Program-made: the position numbers and the translations under genes
In this document: one piece after another, positions 1 to 10,715 of the stretch
How positions within the stretch are numbered: the first letter of the stretch is position 1
How the letters are laid out: every line of letters begins with the position of its first letter
The notes under the pieces: generated by a model
The model's input: the letters and a program-made list of their open reading frames with translations, nothing else
What the model was told of the DNA's origin: nothing
Databases searched by the model: none
NCBI GenBank assembly: GCA_945957555.1
Contig: CAMFLX010000004.1
Location: 1-64,000, forward strand
From: an uncultured Cytophagales bacterium
Lineage (GTDB): Bacteria > Bacteroidota > Bacteroidia > Cytophagales > UBA9547
Length of the DNA stretch: 64,000 nucleotides
Reading direction: 5' to 3'

Positions 1-1
1 G

Positions 2-769
2 GCAGATTTGGCATATCATTGGGACATTATGCCAAGAAATATATTCTTGGCTATCCATATTGTAGTATTTACAGTAATTGGTCTGTATTTGCTCAACATG
101 GTAAAAATAGGCTACGAACATGACTCTAAAAAAGTAGGCGCTATTCAGGCTTTGTTTGCCATGATTTCATTGGTGGTTGCCCTTTATATGATTCCTGGCT
201 TATTTGGAGCCCCCCTTAAAGCACTTTCTGGTTATTTACCTCCAAGTCATTATCAGGAATTTATTTTGAATAGAAATGAAGACTCTAATTCTGACAATAA
301 AAATGCTTCTTGTTTTGAAAAGAAATATGCGGATTTACTCTTTGGGATAGATGGAGTGAATGGATACTTTGAGTACCAACAGGCCTTACAATGTGCTAAA
401 GATCAAGGCAAGCCTTTATTTATAGATTTTACGGGCCATGCTTGTGCTAACTGTAGAAGAATGGAAGATAATGTGTTCTCCAAGGCCGACATCAAAAAAA
501 TATTCAATGATAAATATGTGGTGGTTACTTTATATGTAGATGATAAAACTACAGTTCCCGAGGCGGAATGGGTCACTTCAAAATTGGACGGCAAAGTAAA
601 GAAAACCATTGGGGACATCAATACTGACCTACAAGTACAGAAGTTTAATATGAATGCACAACCTTATTATGTGATTCTTGACCCTAACAATGAATCCATA
701 AAACCTAAAACCATGGCATATTCCAGCCACGAAGATTTCAAAAAGTTTTTGGAAGAGGGTTTGAAATAG
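2..769 (+). CDS. Thiol:disulfide interchange protein DsbD-like, C-terminal part (TM segments plus thioredoxin domain, CANC active site); truncated by the window edge
   Basis: TM helices followed by thioredoxin-like domain 'GKPLFIDFTGHACANCRRMEDNVF'; frame stays open to the window start. Confidence 0.85.
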   Translation, partial: ADLAYHWDIMPRNIFLAIHIVVFTVIGLYLLNMVKIGYEHDSKKVGAIQALFAMISLVVALYMIPGLFGAPLKALSGYLPPSHYQEFILNRNEDSNSDNKNASCFEKKYADLLFGIDGVNGYFEYQQALQCAKDQGKPLFIDFTGHACANCRRMEDNVFSKADIKKIFNDKYVVVTLYVDDKTTVPEAEWVTSKLDGKVKKTIGDINTDLQVQKFNMNAQPYYVILDPNNESIKPKTMAYSSHEDFKKFLEEGLK

Positions 770-829
770 ATTTTTTAATATTTTTGTTAGTGTAGGACTG
801 CTTTGAGAACAGTATATAAAGTATAGTGT

Positions 830-3355
830 ATGGTGAGGAATATTTTTTGTTTATTGATTCTGGTTTTGGGACAGTTTGTGGCTATTTCTCAAGAACGTAA
901 AAAGCTGTTTAGCAAGAAGAAAAAAGCTGTACCGACGTGGGTGGCACCCAAAAGTCCCTATAACCCTGAGGCTACCAAGCTCCATGATCTTATTCATACC
1001 AAACTTGAGGTTGCTTTCAATTGGGAAAAGAAACAGCTCTTGGGCAAAGCCTATTTGACCTTAAAAGCACATTTTTATCCGCAAGACACTTTGTTATTGG
1101 ATGCTAAAGGTTTTGACATAAACAAAATATTGATTTCAACGAGATCCAATTCCTACATTGCTAGCTATATATATGATAAAAAACTCTTAAAAATAAAGCT
1201 TTCAGAGAAACTTGGTCCTTCAGATACGATAAAAGTGGAGATTGACTATGTAGCTAACCCAGAGAATTTACCAAAATCTGGTAGCGGTGCCATTACTGAA
1301 GACAAGGGTCTTTATTTTATCAACCCTGACGGTAGTGACAAGGATAAACCTAAACAAATCTGGACACAAGGAGAAACAGAGTCTAGTTCGTGCTGGTTTC
1401 CGACTATAGATCACCCCAATCAAAAGACCACTGAAGAAATCTATATTACCGTAGAAGACAAGTATACCACACTGAGTAATGGTCTGCTCAAATCCTCTAC
1501 TAAGAATACTGATGGTACTCGCACTGACTATTGGATACATGACAAACCTCATGCTCCCTATCTGTTTATGATGGCGATAGGTGAGTTTCAGACTTATAAG
1601 GACAAGTGGCGTGACATAGAGGTAAATTATCTGATGGAGAAAGCTTATTTCCCTTATGCCAAGAAGATTTTCGGTAATACACCTGAAATGCTTGAGTTTT
1701 TCTCCAATAGACTAGGCGTAAAATATCCTTGGGATAAGTACTCTCAAGTGGTGGTGCGCGATTTTGTGTCTGGTGCTATGGAAAACACCTCTGCATCATT
1801 GTTCTATGAGGGCCTAAATGTTACGGATCGTCAGCTTCTAGACAGAAATTGGGATGGGATTATCTCACATGAATTGTTTCACCACTGGTTTGGGGATTTG
1901 GTGACTTGCGAGTCTTGGTCAAACTTGCCCCTCAACGAGTCCTTTGCCAACTATTCTGAATATTTGTGGTATGAATACAAATATGGCAAAGACGAAGCCG
2001 ACTACCACAGATACAACGAGATGGATGAGTATCTTGATGAATCCAAGGAGAAACAAGAACCTTTGATCAGATACCACTATTTTGACAAAGAAGATATGTT
2101 CGACAACCACTCTTACAATAAAGGTGGTTGTACCTTACACATGCTTCGTAAGATATTAGGCGATGAGGCTTTTTTTGAAGGACTGAAAAGATATCTTACT
2201 AAGAATGCCTTTAAGCCAGGAGAGATCCACCACTTAAGGCTAGCTTTTGAGGAGGTTACGGGGCAAGATTTGAATTGGTTTTTTGACCAATATTTTATGA
2301 AATCAGGGCACGTGCAGATGGGTGTGAAACAAAGTTATGCAAATGGTAAACTGAAATTGGTGATTGCACAGATGCAGGATTCATTGTATACCCCTCTATA
2401 CAAATTTCCTGTGGATATTGAGATCTGGGTAAATGGCCAAAGAGAATTGAAACACCTTGAAATTAAGGACGCGTTACATATTGTTGAATATCCTTATGCT
2501 GTTCAACCCGATTTGGTAGTATTTGATGCGGACCAGTACTTACTAGGAGAGGTATATCATACTAAAACCACAAAGGAATATATTTATCAATACCAACACT
2601 GTACTCCATATTTATCACGATTGAGTGCCGCCTTGGCTTTGGCAGAGAATTCCGTTAAGGATTCATTAGCAGCAAAAGCAATGTTTTTAGTAGTTAAAGA
2701 CCCTCATCATTCTATCCGCGAAATTGCATTGAGTGTTTTGAGTAGAAGCAAGTTTATCAAACAAGATTCTCTAAAACCAGTGCTACTGGCTACAGCTACC
2801 ACGGACAAGTTTCCTAAAATTAAAGCTATAGCTACTAAGCTCTTAGCGCCTTATGCAGATAGCCATATGGAGGTGATCAATAAAAATTTGATGGACAGTG
2901 CCTACTCTGTAGTAGGTGGGGCTTTGCATGCTTTTCTAAAGTCAAGCTCAACATCAAAAGAAGAGATTATTTTGAAATACAAAACTGAACGAATGTTATC
3001 GATCATCATAACCTTGTCAGAATATTTTACCACCCAAAAAGATGTGAATCAACAAGTTTGGTATGACGAGCTGATCAAGACTTTGCAAAGAAGAGAACAA
3101 TACTATTTTATTGGTGAATATGTTAAATACTATCAGGCCATAGGCAAAATCTCTGAGCCCAAAATAGTTACTGCGCTTACCCAGATTGCAAGTTCAAAGA
3201 CAGCTTTTATATGGTCTAAACTGGGAGCTTACAAACAAATTGCTGATTTGAAAGATCTTAAAGACAAAAAATCTATACTTCAAAAGGTATTGGATCAAGA
3301 AACTAACGCCAAACTAAGAAAGGAATATGAGGCGATTCTTAAGAAATTAAAATAG
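830..3355 (+). CDS. M1 family metallopeptidase (aminopeptidase N-like)
   Basis: GAMEN motif and zinc motif HELFHHWFGD...NESFANY. Confidence 0.95.
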   Translation: MVRNIFCLLILVLGQFVAISQERKKLFSKKKKAVPTWVAPKSPYNPEATKLHDLIHTKLEVAFNWEKKQLLGKAYLTLKAHFYPQDTLLLDAKGFDINKILISTRSNSYIASYIYDKKLLKIKLSEKLGPSDTIKVEIDYVANPENLPKSGSGAITEDKGLYFINPDGSDKDKPKQIWTQGETESSSCWFPTIDHPNQKTTEEIYITVEDKYTTLSNGLLKSSTKNTDGTRTDYWIHDKPHAPYLFMMAIGEFQTYKDKWRDIEVNYLMEKAYFPYAKKIFGNTPEMLEFFSNRLGVKYPWDKYSQVVVRDFVSGAMENTSASLFYEGLNVTDRQLLDRNWDGIISHELFHHWFGDLVTCESWSNLPLNESFANYSEYLWYEYKYGKDEADYHRYNEMDEYLDESKEKQEPLIRYHYFDKEDMFDNHSYNKGGCTLHMLRKILGDEAFFEGLKRYLTKNAFKPGEIHHLRLAFEEVTGQDLNWFFDQYFMKSGHVQMGVKQSYANGKLKLVIAQMQDSLYTPLYKFPVDIEIWVNGQRELKHLEIKDALHIVEYPYAVQPDLVVFDADQYLLGEVYHTKTTKEYIYQYQHCTPYLSRLSAALALAENSVKDSLAAKAMFLVVKDPHHSIREIALSVLSRSKFIKQDSLKPVLLATATTDKFPKIKAIATKLLAPYADSHMEVINKNLMDSAYSVVGGALHAFLKSSSTSKEEIILKYKTERMLSIIITLSEYFTTQKDVNQQVWYDELIKTLQRREQYYFIGEYVKYYQAIGKISEPKIVTALTQIASSKTAFIWSKLGAYKQIADLKDLKDKKSILQKVLDQETNAKLRKEYEAILKKLK

Positions 3356-3427
3356 GCATAACTATTTATTAAAAAAAGCCCATTCTGCTTTTGCATCATG
3401 GACCTTTTTTGTGTTGTACGTTTAATA

Positions 3428-5515
3428 TTACTGTTTAGTGATCTTAAGTACTTGAGATTTTGTACCTGTTTGTACTCTCACCATATACATTCCTGGACGC
3501 AGTGCATGTCCAATTTCCTTAGCACCAGTTCCTTTTCCAGATTCTAGGATATGACCATCCAGGTCAATGACTTCAAAGCTAAAATCGCCCTTTGATTGCA
3601 ATTTAATGCTCTCATTGAAAGGATTTGGCAGACAAGTAGTTTCCTCCGCCATTTCAGTAGTATTGTCTTCAACGTCAGTAGTTACGTCACCACCCACGAT
3701 GGTAATGTTCGGCTTCGTAGGGGTAGCCATATCAGTACCTAAATAATAACCCAAATGAGGGGGTTGATTGTAACATGAGTTTTGCCAAGCGATCGCTACA
3801 CGGTATTGAGGATCGTGCAAAAGGGTCCTAAACTTATAGGTAGATGGAGTCGTGGTCGAATATACCAAGAGGCTGGCATTGTCAGACGAGTGCAAAATAA
3901 CTTCCTCTCTCCAATCGCCAAACAAATCACCTGATAAATTGGGTGTTGCTTTGGTGCTATTGCAAGAGTTGCCCGTAAAGGTTACAAGGCGGTTTGACTT
4001 GTTATTTGCATAATCCCATTTGTCCAATTTATTGCCGTCAAGAAGTTCGCGCTGTAAGTCACCGTCCCAATAGACCGCAAAACACTGGCTCGGTTTTGTA
4101 GTACCCAAGGTATTTCCTTTACAATCATACAAATTACCAGCAGAAGCCCACATTTCATAACCTTTGTGGCGTGGATCTATGTCAGCAGCCATGGAACGAC
4201 CTACATCACCTACATCACCCCCACCTATACAGAATATTGTTTTACCTGTTTTTGCATCTTTAAAATTAGCACCACAGTTGCCATACTTGCCAGGTTCCTC
4301 TTGGTTTTGCCAAATCTCCAAACCAGCCCTGTCCGGATCCATGTCACTCATATGTAAAGCATCGCCATGCCCTATACCATTGGCAAAAAGACCACTTCCG
4401 TTATCATCAATAGAGCTCGCGCCGTTATTGATTTCTTGCTTACCGTCGCCATCTGCGTCTCCAACTGTCATTTGGTGATTACCCATTGAAAAATAAGCGC
4501 TATTGCCAGAGGTATTGCTGTCAAAGATCCATCGTTGGGTAAGTTTGCCATCACGCCAGTCCCAAGCAGATCGTACTAGACGAGTGTAGTAGCCTCGGCC
4601 GAAGACCATACTAGGGCGTTTGCCATCTAGGTAGGCCACCACTGCGATGAAACGATCTACACGGTTTCCATAATTATCGCCCCAACTTGATACTGTACCT
4701 CTTGCAGGCGTGTAGTTTGCCGTAGCCATTGCCGCTCCTGTTTTGCCATTAAATACTGTTAAAAACTCTGGGCCAGTTAATATATATCCATTAGAAGCCC
4801 TATAGTCTGCAGTACTACTTCCTATGATTGCACCTTTTCCATCCTTGGTGCCATCCGCAGTTTTGCAAGCCATTTCTGCCATGCCGTCACCATCGAAGTC
4901 ATAGACCATGAATTGGGTATAGTGGGCACCAGCACGAATGTTTTTTCCTAAGTCTATGCGCCAAATCTGTTTGCCTGCCATAGTATAACAGTCTATAAAC
5001 ACATTACCCGTATAACCTGATTGCGAATTGTCTTTGGCGTTAGAAGGATCCCACTTTACAAAGATTTCATAAACATTGTCACCATCTACATCACCTACAC
5101 TACAGTCGCTTGGGCTATAGGTATAGGCAACACCATCAGGTGTGGTTCCACCTGCGGGAATCTTTAGGGGTATGGTCATCACATTACTTGCCCAAGGAGT
5201 GACCGCATTTGAAAGCGCTTGCTCCTTTCCTCCCACAATAGCGCTTACCGCATAGCTTGCAGTGGCAGTAGCTCCATTATCCGTGTAGTTACAAACTGTA
5301 AGCGGATTCGAATTTACCTTGGTGCCATTTCTGTACAAATTAAAGGTAATTCCGTCATCTTCCGTTCCCAACCAGCGCCAACTTATAAAGTTATTGCTAC
5401 CTGTTCTGATAGCTACAACGCCACGGTCTAGCTTTTCCATTTGATATTGTGCTTGTAAGCTATTGCTTGTCAGCATTAGCAATACCCAGAGATAAATTGA
5501 AGTACTGTTTTTCAT
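3428..5515 (-). CDS. Rhamnogalacturonan lyase family 11 (PL11) with T9SS C-terminal sorting domain
   Basis: Signal peptide; 'VVAIRTGSNNFISWRWLGTEDDGITFNLYRNG', repeated DxDGDG-type beta-propeller motifs, C-terminal 'NPFNESIKL...GMYMVRVQTG..KITKQ'. Confidence 0.9.
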   Translation of the reverse strand: MKNSTSIYLWVLLMLTSNSLQAQYQMEKLDRGVVAIRTGSNNFISWRWLGTEDDGITFNLYRNGTKVNSNPLTVCNYTDNGATATASYAVSAIVGGKEQALSNAVTPWASNVMTIPLKIPAGGTTPDGVAYTYSPSDCSVGDVDGDNVYEIFVKWDPSNAKDNSQSGYTGNVFIDCYTMAGKQIWRIDLGKNIRAGAHYTQFMVYDFDGDGMAEMACKTADGTKDGKGAIIGSSTADYRASNGYILTGPEFLTVFNGKTGAAMATANYTPARGTVSSWGDNYGNRVDRFIAVVAYLDGKRPSMVFGRGYYTRLVRSAWDWRDGKLTQRWIFDSNTSGNSAYFSMGNHQMTVGDADGDGKQEINNGASSIDDNGSGLFANGIGHGDALHMSDMDPDRAGLEIWQNQEEPGKYGNCGANFKDAKTGKTIFCIGGGDVGDVGRSMAADIDPRHKGYEMWASAGNLYDCKGNTLGTTKPSQCFAVYWDGDLQRELLDGNKLDKWDYANNKSNRLVTFTGNSCNSTKATPNLSGDLFGDWREEVILHSSDNASLLVYSTTTPSTYKFRTLLHDPQYRVAIAWQNSCYNQPPHLGYYLGTDMATPTKPNITIVGGDVTTDVEDNTTEMAEETTCLPNPFNESIKLQSKGDFSFEVIDLDGHILESGKGTGAKEIGHALRPGMYMVRVQTGTKSQVLKITKQ

Positions 5516-5801
5516 GTTTTACAAATTTTGTATCCTTGTCTATATTTTCATCAAATACATCATCGATTTAACTGTGTAACGATTTTAATAAAATTTATAA
5601 AATATCTTAGAATAGCATTCGAGTAATCACTGTTGCAATTTATTTTGATGTATTGTAAAGACGACCAAAACCACTTACTCAATTGAATAATACGAATAGA
5701 CTTATTTAGAACTCATAACGGGATGTAAACCTGCCAGATACTCTTTTGAAACCTAACTATATCCTTTTTCCTCGTTTGTATTGGATATAAACAAAACACG
5801 T

Positions 5802-6311
5802 ATGGCTCAGTTAAAAGGAAAATTTATTAAAATGGTATCATTCCTTATGTTTCAGAAGGAATTACAAGCCGCAAATGCTTATTTAATGTCCAAATTAGGC
5901 AAGACACATCTTGAGTTGGAGGATGAATCTTGGTATGACGTAGCGATTTTTGACAAGTTTATGAAAACATGTGAGGAAAGCAGTGCTTTGAAAGATAAGA
6001 TCTATGTGAACATCGGCAAAAAAGTATATCCAACCATCAAAAAAACGGTAGGATTGCCAGAGCACTTGGATACACCTCTCAGTTATATACTGTTTGAGGC
6101 AGAAGGATTTTTGCAGAACCATCAAGGAGAAGGTGTAGTACCTCGGAAAATTATTAAATCATCACCAAAGGAAGTTGTTATAGAAGCAAAAGCTCCAGGC
6201 TACAATAGTAAGCTGTATGAGGGTGTATGGCTGGGTATGCTAGAAATGTGCGGGGTAACTACAGGAAAGGTAGAAAATAAAGGTAATGATGTGTTTATAA
6301 TTACTTGGTAA
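5802..6311 (+). CDS. Conserved hypothetical protein (possible V4R/HNOB-like fold; weak)
   Basis: Open frame with internal ATG at 5802 as likely start; C-terminal 'YEGVWLGMLEMCGVTTGKVENKGNDVFIITW'. Confidence 0.7.
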   Translation: MAQLKGKFIKMVSFLMFQKELQAANAYLMSKLGKTHLELEDESWYDVAIFDKFMKTCEESSALKDKIYVNIGKKVYPTIKKTVGLPEHLDTPLSYILFEAEGFLQNHQGEGVVPRKIIKSSPKEVVIEAKAPGYNSKLYEGVWLGMLEMCGVTTGKVENKGNDVFIITW

Positions 6312-6340
6312 ATAGAGTTTTGAGCTTTTTTAGGGGTTCA

Positions 6341-6380
6341 CAAAAGCCCTTTCGATCATGTAGATTGGAAAGGGCTTTTG
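6341..6380. terminator. Bidirectional intrinsic terminator between convergent genes
   Basis: CAAAAGCCCTTTC / GAAAGGGCTTTTG inverted repeat with flanking A/T tracts. Confidence 0.8.
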
Positions 6381-6385
6381 TATTA

Positions 6386-9300
6386 CTATTCCTCCAATAT
6401 CTCATTCTCTTCGCCATCGAGGAGTTGGAGTTTGCGGTAGTTTTCTTTAACGAAATTGCACCAGACACATTTGTCATCGCCACAACCTGTGTTGAAGTCG
6501 TGGTTTTGAATACCCTGCCATGCAGTGCGGATCTGTCCTTTCACGATCTCTATGCTGTCAAGGTCGGGCACGATCTTCTCACGAACGAATACATCGTTCT
6601 TTCTGGATTTCTCCACAAAGTCTACTATGCCATGTGCCATGGGGAATTTATATTTACTTGAGATCAACAAGATTTGGTAGAAGATCACTTGTCGCCAGAT
6701 ATCACCACCTAGTGGTTCTTTCTCTGTGGGGCGCCATAACTTCTTCATAGAATTATCAGGATTACCCGTTTTGTAGTCAACCACATAGGCTTGGTCGTTG
6801 GAGATCTCTATGTTGTCGAGCTTGCCAAAGAGTGGTATTTTCTCAAAATAACCCTTCATCTCCTTTTCTATATGGTAGAACTTGGTGGTGTCCCAAGTGT
6901 CTGCGTAGTTTTTATAGTATTCTTCTATGACTTTATAACCTTGTTGTCTGCGTTTTTCAAACTGACGTTCGTTGAAGGCAAACTTATAGCGATCTACCTG
7001 TCGCTCAAACTCCTCTTTTACAAAAGCATAACTAGGCACCTGCTTGTGTTCGTTGATGTACTCAAAGATCTCTTCGAGTACATTGTGGATCATGGATCCA
7101 AAGGCCAAAGCACTACTTTTCGCGGTAGGTACTTTGAGGACCTGTTCAAAATAAAAGCTCAGCTTACAGTTGAGATACCTATTTAAAGTAGTCGCACTGA
7201 GTGTAAAATTTTTGAGGGCTTCGTTAATAAGTCTTTTATCCAGAAACTCATCTTTTAGCACAGGTCTCTGGATCAGAGTGGTAAGGTATTGGTCTATCAG
7301 CGAGCTGTCACTCTCCTGAACAGGAAACTCGCGCTCGTTGCTGATGTTGTTTTCTATGGCAGTGACAAACTTGGAGGTAGTAAGTGGGGCCTCTTTACTT
7401 GTCGTGGCTTCAGTAAGTGGGATGCAAATATTAAGTTGTTGCTCTGCACGGGTCATAGCCACGTAAAAGAGACGACGCTGCTCCTCCTCTAAGTTAGCTT
7501 CTTTGGCGAGGTTTTCAGGAAGTTTGTAGGCATTGTTGGCACCTCTTTTCTTCTCCCAAGCGTTTTCTACGGCGTTGAGCAGGAATACGTATTTGTATTC
7601 CAAACCTTTGGAACTGTGTGCGGTACGCAGTTGCACCCCTTCCTCGTTGTTGATGATCTTCTCACAGCTGATCTTGAGGCCGTAGTTTTTCATGTCATCC
7701 AAGGTATACAAGAGGTTCTTGAGCCTATAGCGGCGTTCGTTTTGCGTTTCCTCCTTTACGAAGTTGAAAAAAGTCGCAATCACCTGCAGGTCGTTATGTT
7801 TGTTGTCCACATTATCAGCTCTGAATATGTATTGGTACATACCCATGCGGAGCAAAATCTCTTCCAAGAGTTCTTCCAGATTCAGGCTAAAGCTGAGCTT
7901 GATCAAATAATTCAGCGTGTCGGAGGTGTGGGAAATGGCCGCGGCGTTGTACACACCAATCTTGAGGAGCTTTTCTCTGTTGCCAATCACCTCTCGCCAG
8001 CGTTCCTCTTTATTATCTTTGATATGTCGGGCGATGTTGGCTACATCAGCTACATCTATATTCAGATAGTAATGGTGCAAGATCTCGAAGAGATACTCTT
8101 GGGCGTTGTCTACCCGACGTGTCTCCATGTCTATGTACTTGAGAATAGATACGATCTGTTTCACCAGCTTATGCTCCAATACATCTATGCCATAGCGTAC
8201 ATCGTAGGGGATCTTACGTTCGGTAAAGATCTTTACCAAGTTTATGGCCTCCTTGTGTTTGTTGTAAAGTATGGCAATGTCTTTATGAGAGACTCCATGG
8301 TTTTGTACCAAATCTTCAATTTCCTTCACCACCCCAAGGTCTTGGGCATATTGGTTGTGGTACTTGAGGAAACGTACCGGTTGTTGTTCTAGAGATTTGC
8401 CCTGCTGACTTTTAAAGGACTTGAGGCGCTTTTCGTAAGCTTCATTGTACAAGGGAGAATCTTTGAAATAATGCGCGAGACGTTCCTTATTTTCTGAAAT
8501 CAGTTTGTAAGACGCATTCAAAATCTCTTGATTGGATCGGTAGTTCCACTCTAGAGGAACGATGGAGAGGTTTTGGTATTCGTACTTTTCTATGAAGTTT
8601 TGAATGTTGCTGATGTCCGCACCTTGAAACCTGTAGATTGCTTGGTCTTCGTCACCTACCACAAACACGTTGGGCGAGTCCCAGTATTCGAGCAGTAGGT
8701 CAAGCAGTTGGATCTGGGTACCGTTGGAGTCTTGAAACTCGTCAACCAACACATATTGGTATTTTTCTTGATAGTCAGCGAGTAAGTCTTTGTCAGAAGA
8801 AAATGCTTTAAGTACGAAATTGATCATATCATCAAAATCGTACTTGCCCGTTTTCTGCATCTTGGTATTGTACAGATCAAAGGCCTCAGTGGCGGCGATC
8901 AGTTGATCGTAAGTTTTTTGCGCTTTGTCGTAGTCTTTCTGTTTGAAGTCTCCTTTTTTGAAATCCTTCCCATTGCGCTTGTAGTACATGTCCTCATTGT
9001 TCTGCAGGTCTTCAAGGCACTCCTTCACTTTGGTTTTGATAAAGTCTGAGGTCCAGCCCTCCTTTTTCATTGTACCAAAGAGGTTCTTGAGTTTGTTGAT
9101 GGTATTGGAGTAGTCGTCGGCAAAGGTCTTGATGGGACTGTGATTGTCCAGCTCCTCTACGATCTCAGAGCAAAGCTCATAAAACTCTATGTCTGAGATG
9201 CTATCGAGTTTAAAGCGCTCAGTAAACTTGGCTTTGTTTTCTTGAATGACTTGGTTACAGAAGCTGTGGTAGGTATGAATGTTGATACTGTAGGCGTCGG

Positions 9301-9550
9301 TGCCAATGAATGAAGCCAGTCGGTTTCTCATAGCCAATACGCCCGCATCAGTATAAGTCAAACAAAGGATATTGCTGGGGCTCACGTCTGTTTTGAGCAT
9401 GATGTTGGCAATCCGCAAGGCCAAGATTTGGGTCTTCCCAGTACCAGGACCCGCGATGACCATAACGGGTCCATCTATCTGGTTTACAGCAATTCTTTGT
9501 TGTGGATTTAAATTCTTGTATGCTTCTTCGAATACCTCAGCATTAATCAT
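6386..9550 (-). CDS. UvrD/Rep-family ATP-dependent helicase fused to a PD-(D/E)XK nuclease domain with Cys cluster
   Basis: Walker A 'VIAGPGTGKTQ', 'VDEFQDSN', 'VGDEDQAIYRFQGA', 'AFGSMIHNVLEE', 'VVDYKTG', 'CGDDKCVWC'. Confidence 0.92.
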   Translation of the reverse strand: MINAEVFEEAYKNLNPQQRIAVNQIDGPVMVIAGPGTGKTQILALRIANIMLKTDVSPSNILCLTYTDAGVLAMRNRLASFIGTDAYSINIHTYHSFCNQVIQENKAKFTERFKLDSISDIEFYELCSEIVEELDNHSPIKTFADDYSNTINKLKNLFGTMKKEGWTSDFIKTKVKECLEDLQNNEDMYYKRNGKDFKKGDFKQKDYDKAQKTYDQLIAATEAFDLYNTKMQKTGKYDFDDMINFVLKAFSSDKDLLADYQEKYQYVLVDEFQDSNGTQIQLLDLLLEYWDSPNVFVVGDEDQAIYRFQGADISNIQNFIEKYEYQNLSIVPLEWNYRSNQEILNASYKLISENKERLAHYFKDSPLYNEAYEKRLKSFKSQQGKSLEQQPVRFLKYHNQYAQDLGVVKEIEDLVQNHGVSHKDIAILYNKHKEAINLVKIFTERKIPYDVRYGIDVLEHKLVKQIVSILKYIDMETRRVDNAQEYLFEILHHYYLNIDVADVANIARHIKDNKEERWREVIGNREKLLKIGVYNAAAISHTSDTLNYLIKLSFSLNLEELLEEILLRMGMYQYIFRADNVDNKHNDLQVIATFFNFVKEETQNERRYRLKNLLYTLDDMKNYGLKISCEKIINNEEGVQLRTAHSSKGLEYKYVFLLNAVENAWEKKRGANNAYKLPENLAKEANLEEEQRRLFYVAMTRAEQQLNICIPLTEATTSKEAPLTTSKFVTAIENNISNEREFPVQESDSSLIDQYLTTLIQRPVLKDEFLDKRLINEALKNFTLSATTLNRYLNCKLSFYFEQVLKVPTAKSSALAFGSMIHNVLEEIFEYINEHKQVPSYAFVKEEFERQVDRYKFAFNERQFEKRRQQGYKVIEEYYKNYADTWDTTKFYHIEKEMKGYFEKIPLFGKLDNIEISNDQAYVVDYKTGNPDNSMKKLWRPTEKEPLGGDIWRQVIFYQILLISSKYKFPMAHGIVDFVEKSRKNDVFVREKIVPDLDSIEIVKGQIRTAWQGIQNHDFNTGCGDDKCVWCNFVKENYRKLQLLDGEENEILEE

Positions 9551-9666
9551 TCCTTAAAAATAAAAAAAGCGATTCCAAAGTTCTGCTTTTTTAAATTAAT
9601 TATTATAAAATATTTGAGAATGAGGATGAAGGATGTAGAATAAGTATTGGTAGTATTGCATAACAA

Positions 9667-10710
9667 ATGAAGTTTATGTATAAAAGATTGCTCTTTTTAT
9701 CGCTAAGTCTGGTGTTTATTGCTTGTAAAAAACAAGAAGAAAGAAAGATGGTGAGGATGCCTACCGAGCTTACCACCAAAGAATATAAGCAGAGTACTTT
9801 GGTTATGACCTTGGACCACCCTTTGGATAGCAGCAAAAACAATATCTACTGTGCCACTTTTCCCTATGCATGGGCAGAGATTAAGAAATTGGTTAAAGAT
9901 CCAATTCAGGTTAATGCAAGTGCCAAAGACCTTTACCTATTGAATACCTCTAAAGCATTTGAACGAACTCTTCCCGATTCTTCACTTTATACAGAAACAG
10001 TAATTGATGAAAACCACATAAAGGTTAATGCGAAATTTTACAAATCTTTACACTTTTTAGCACCCTTAACGATATTTGAAAAGCCTATGCCTTTTCAAAA
10101 TAAAAAGGTCGCTTGCTTTGGAGCAGATGGAAAAAACCATACGATGTTTGATGTGTGTAACATACTATATTACAACAATGACAATGATTTTGGAATATCC
10201 ATGTCGGTATTGGAGGAAGGACATGAAATCTTACTATTTAAATGCCCCCAACTTAAGCTCAAGACTTTGAATGAATATTGCGATACTTTATTGCGAAAAT
10301 CTATTAAGAATGAAGCTGACATTAATAACAGAGAAATGAGTTGGAGATATTTAATTAAGAAAGAAGATTCTCTCAAGATTCCTATGGTCGATTTTAGCCT
10401 TATGAATACTTTTAAAAGTATTATTGGCAAAAGCGTTGTTGCAGTTGACAAAACATTAAAAATTGATACAGCACGACAATTAGTGGCACTATCTCTTAAT
10501 GAAAATGGAGCAACCTTAACGAGTAGCGCCGAGATAGTAACGATAGACGCAGCAATAAGGCCTAATTCTAATTATAGACCAAAACCTAAAAAACTCTTTT
10601 TTGATGGACCTTTTATCATCATGTTTAGGAAATGGGATGGACATAAATCAGAACTCAGACCTTATTTTGCTGCTTATATTCAAAACACCGAATTGATGCA
10701 TGAAAAATAG
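9667..10710 (+). CDS. Hypothetical lipoprotein
   Basis: Lipoprotein signal 'LLFLSLSLVFIACKK'; long open frame. Confidence 0.75.
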   Translation: MKFMYKRLLFLSLSLVFIACKKQEERKMVRMPTELTTKEYKQSTLVMTLDHPLDSSKNNIYCATFPYAWAEIKKLVKDPIQVNASAKDLYLLNTSKAFERTLPDSSLYTETVIDENHIKVNAKFYKSLHFLAPLTIFEKPMPFQNKKVACFGADGKNHTMFDVCNILYYNNDNDFGISMSVLEEGHEILLFKCPQLKLKTLNEYCDTLLRKSIKNEADINNREMSWRYLIKKEDSLKIPMVDFSLMNTFKSIIGKSVVAVDKTLKIDTARQLVALSLNENGATLTSSAEIVTIDAAIRPNSNYRPKPKKLFFDGPFIIMFRKWDGHKSELRPYFAAYIQNTELMHEK

Positions 10711-10715
10711 TTGAG

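Noticed and set aside
3428-5515. PL11 lyase as part of a polysaccharide utilization locus
   Set aside because: No SusC/SusD-like genes or other CAZymes adjacent.
7616-8392. 258-aa plus-strand ORF
   Set aside because: Antisense to the well-supported helicase/nuclease gene; no domain signal.
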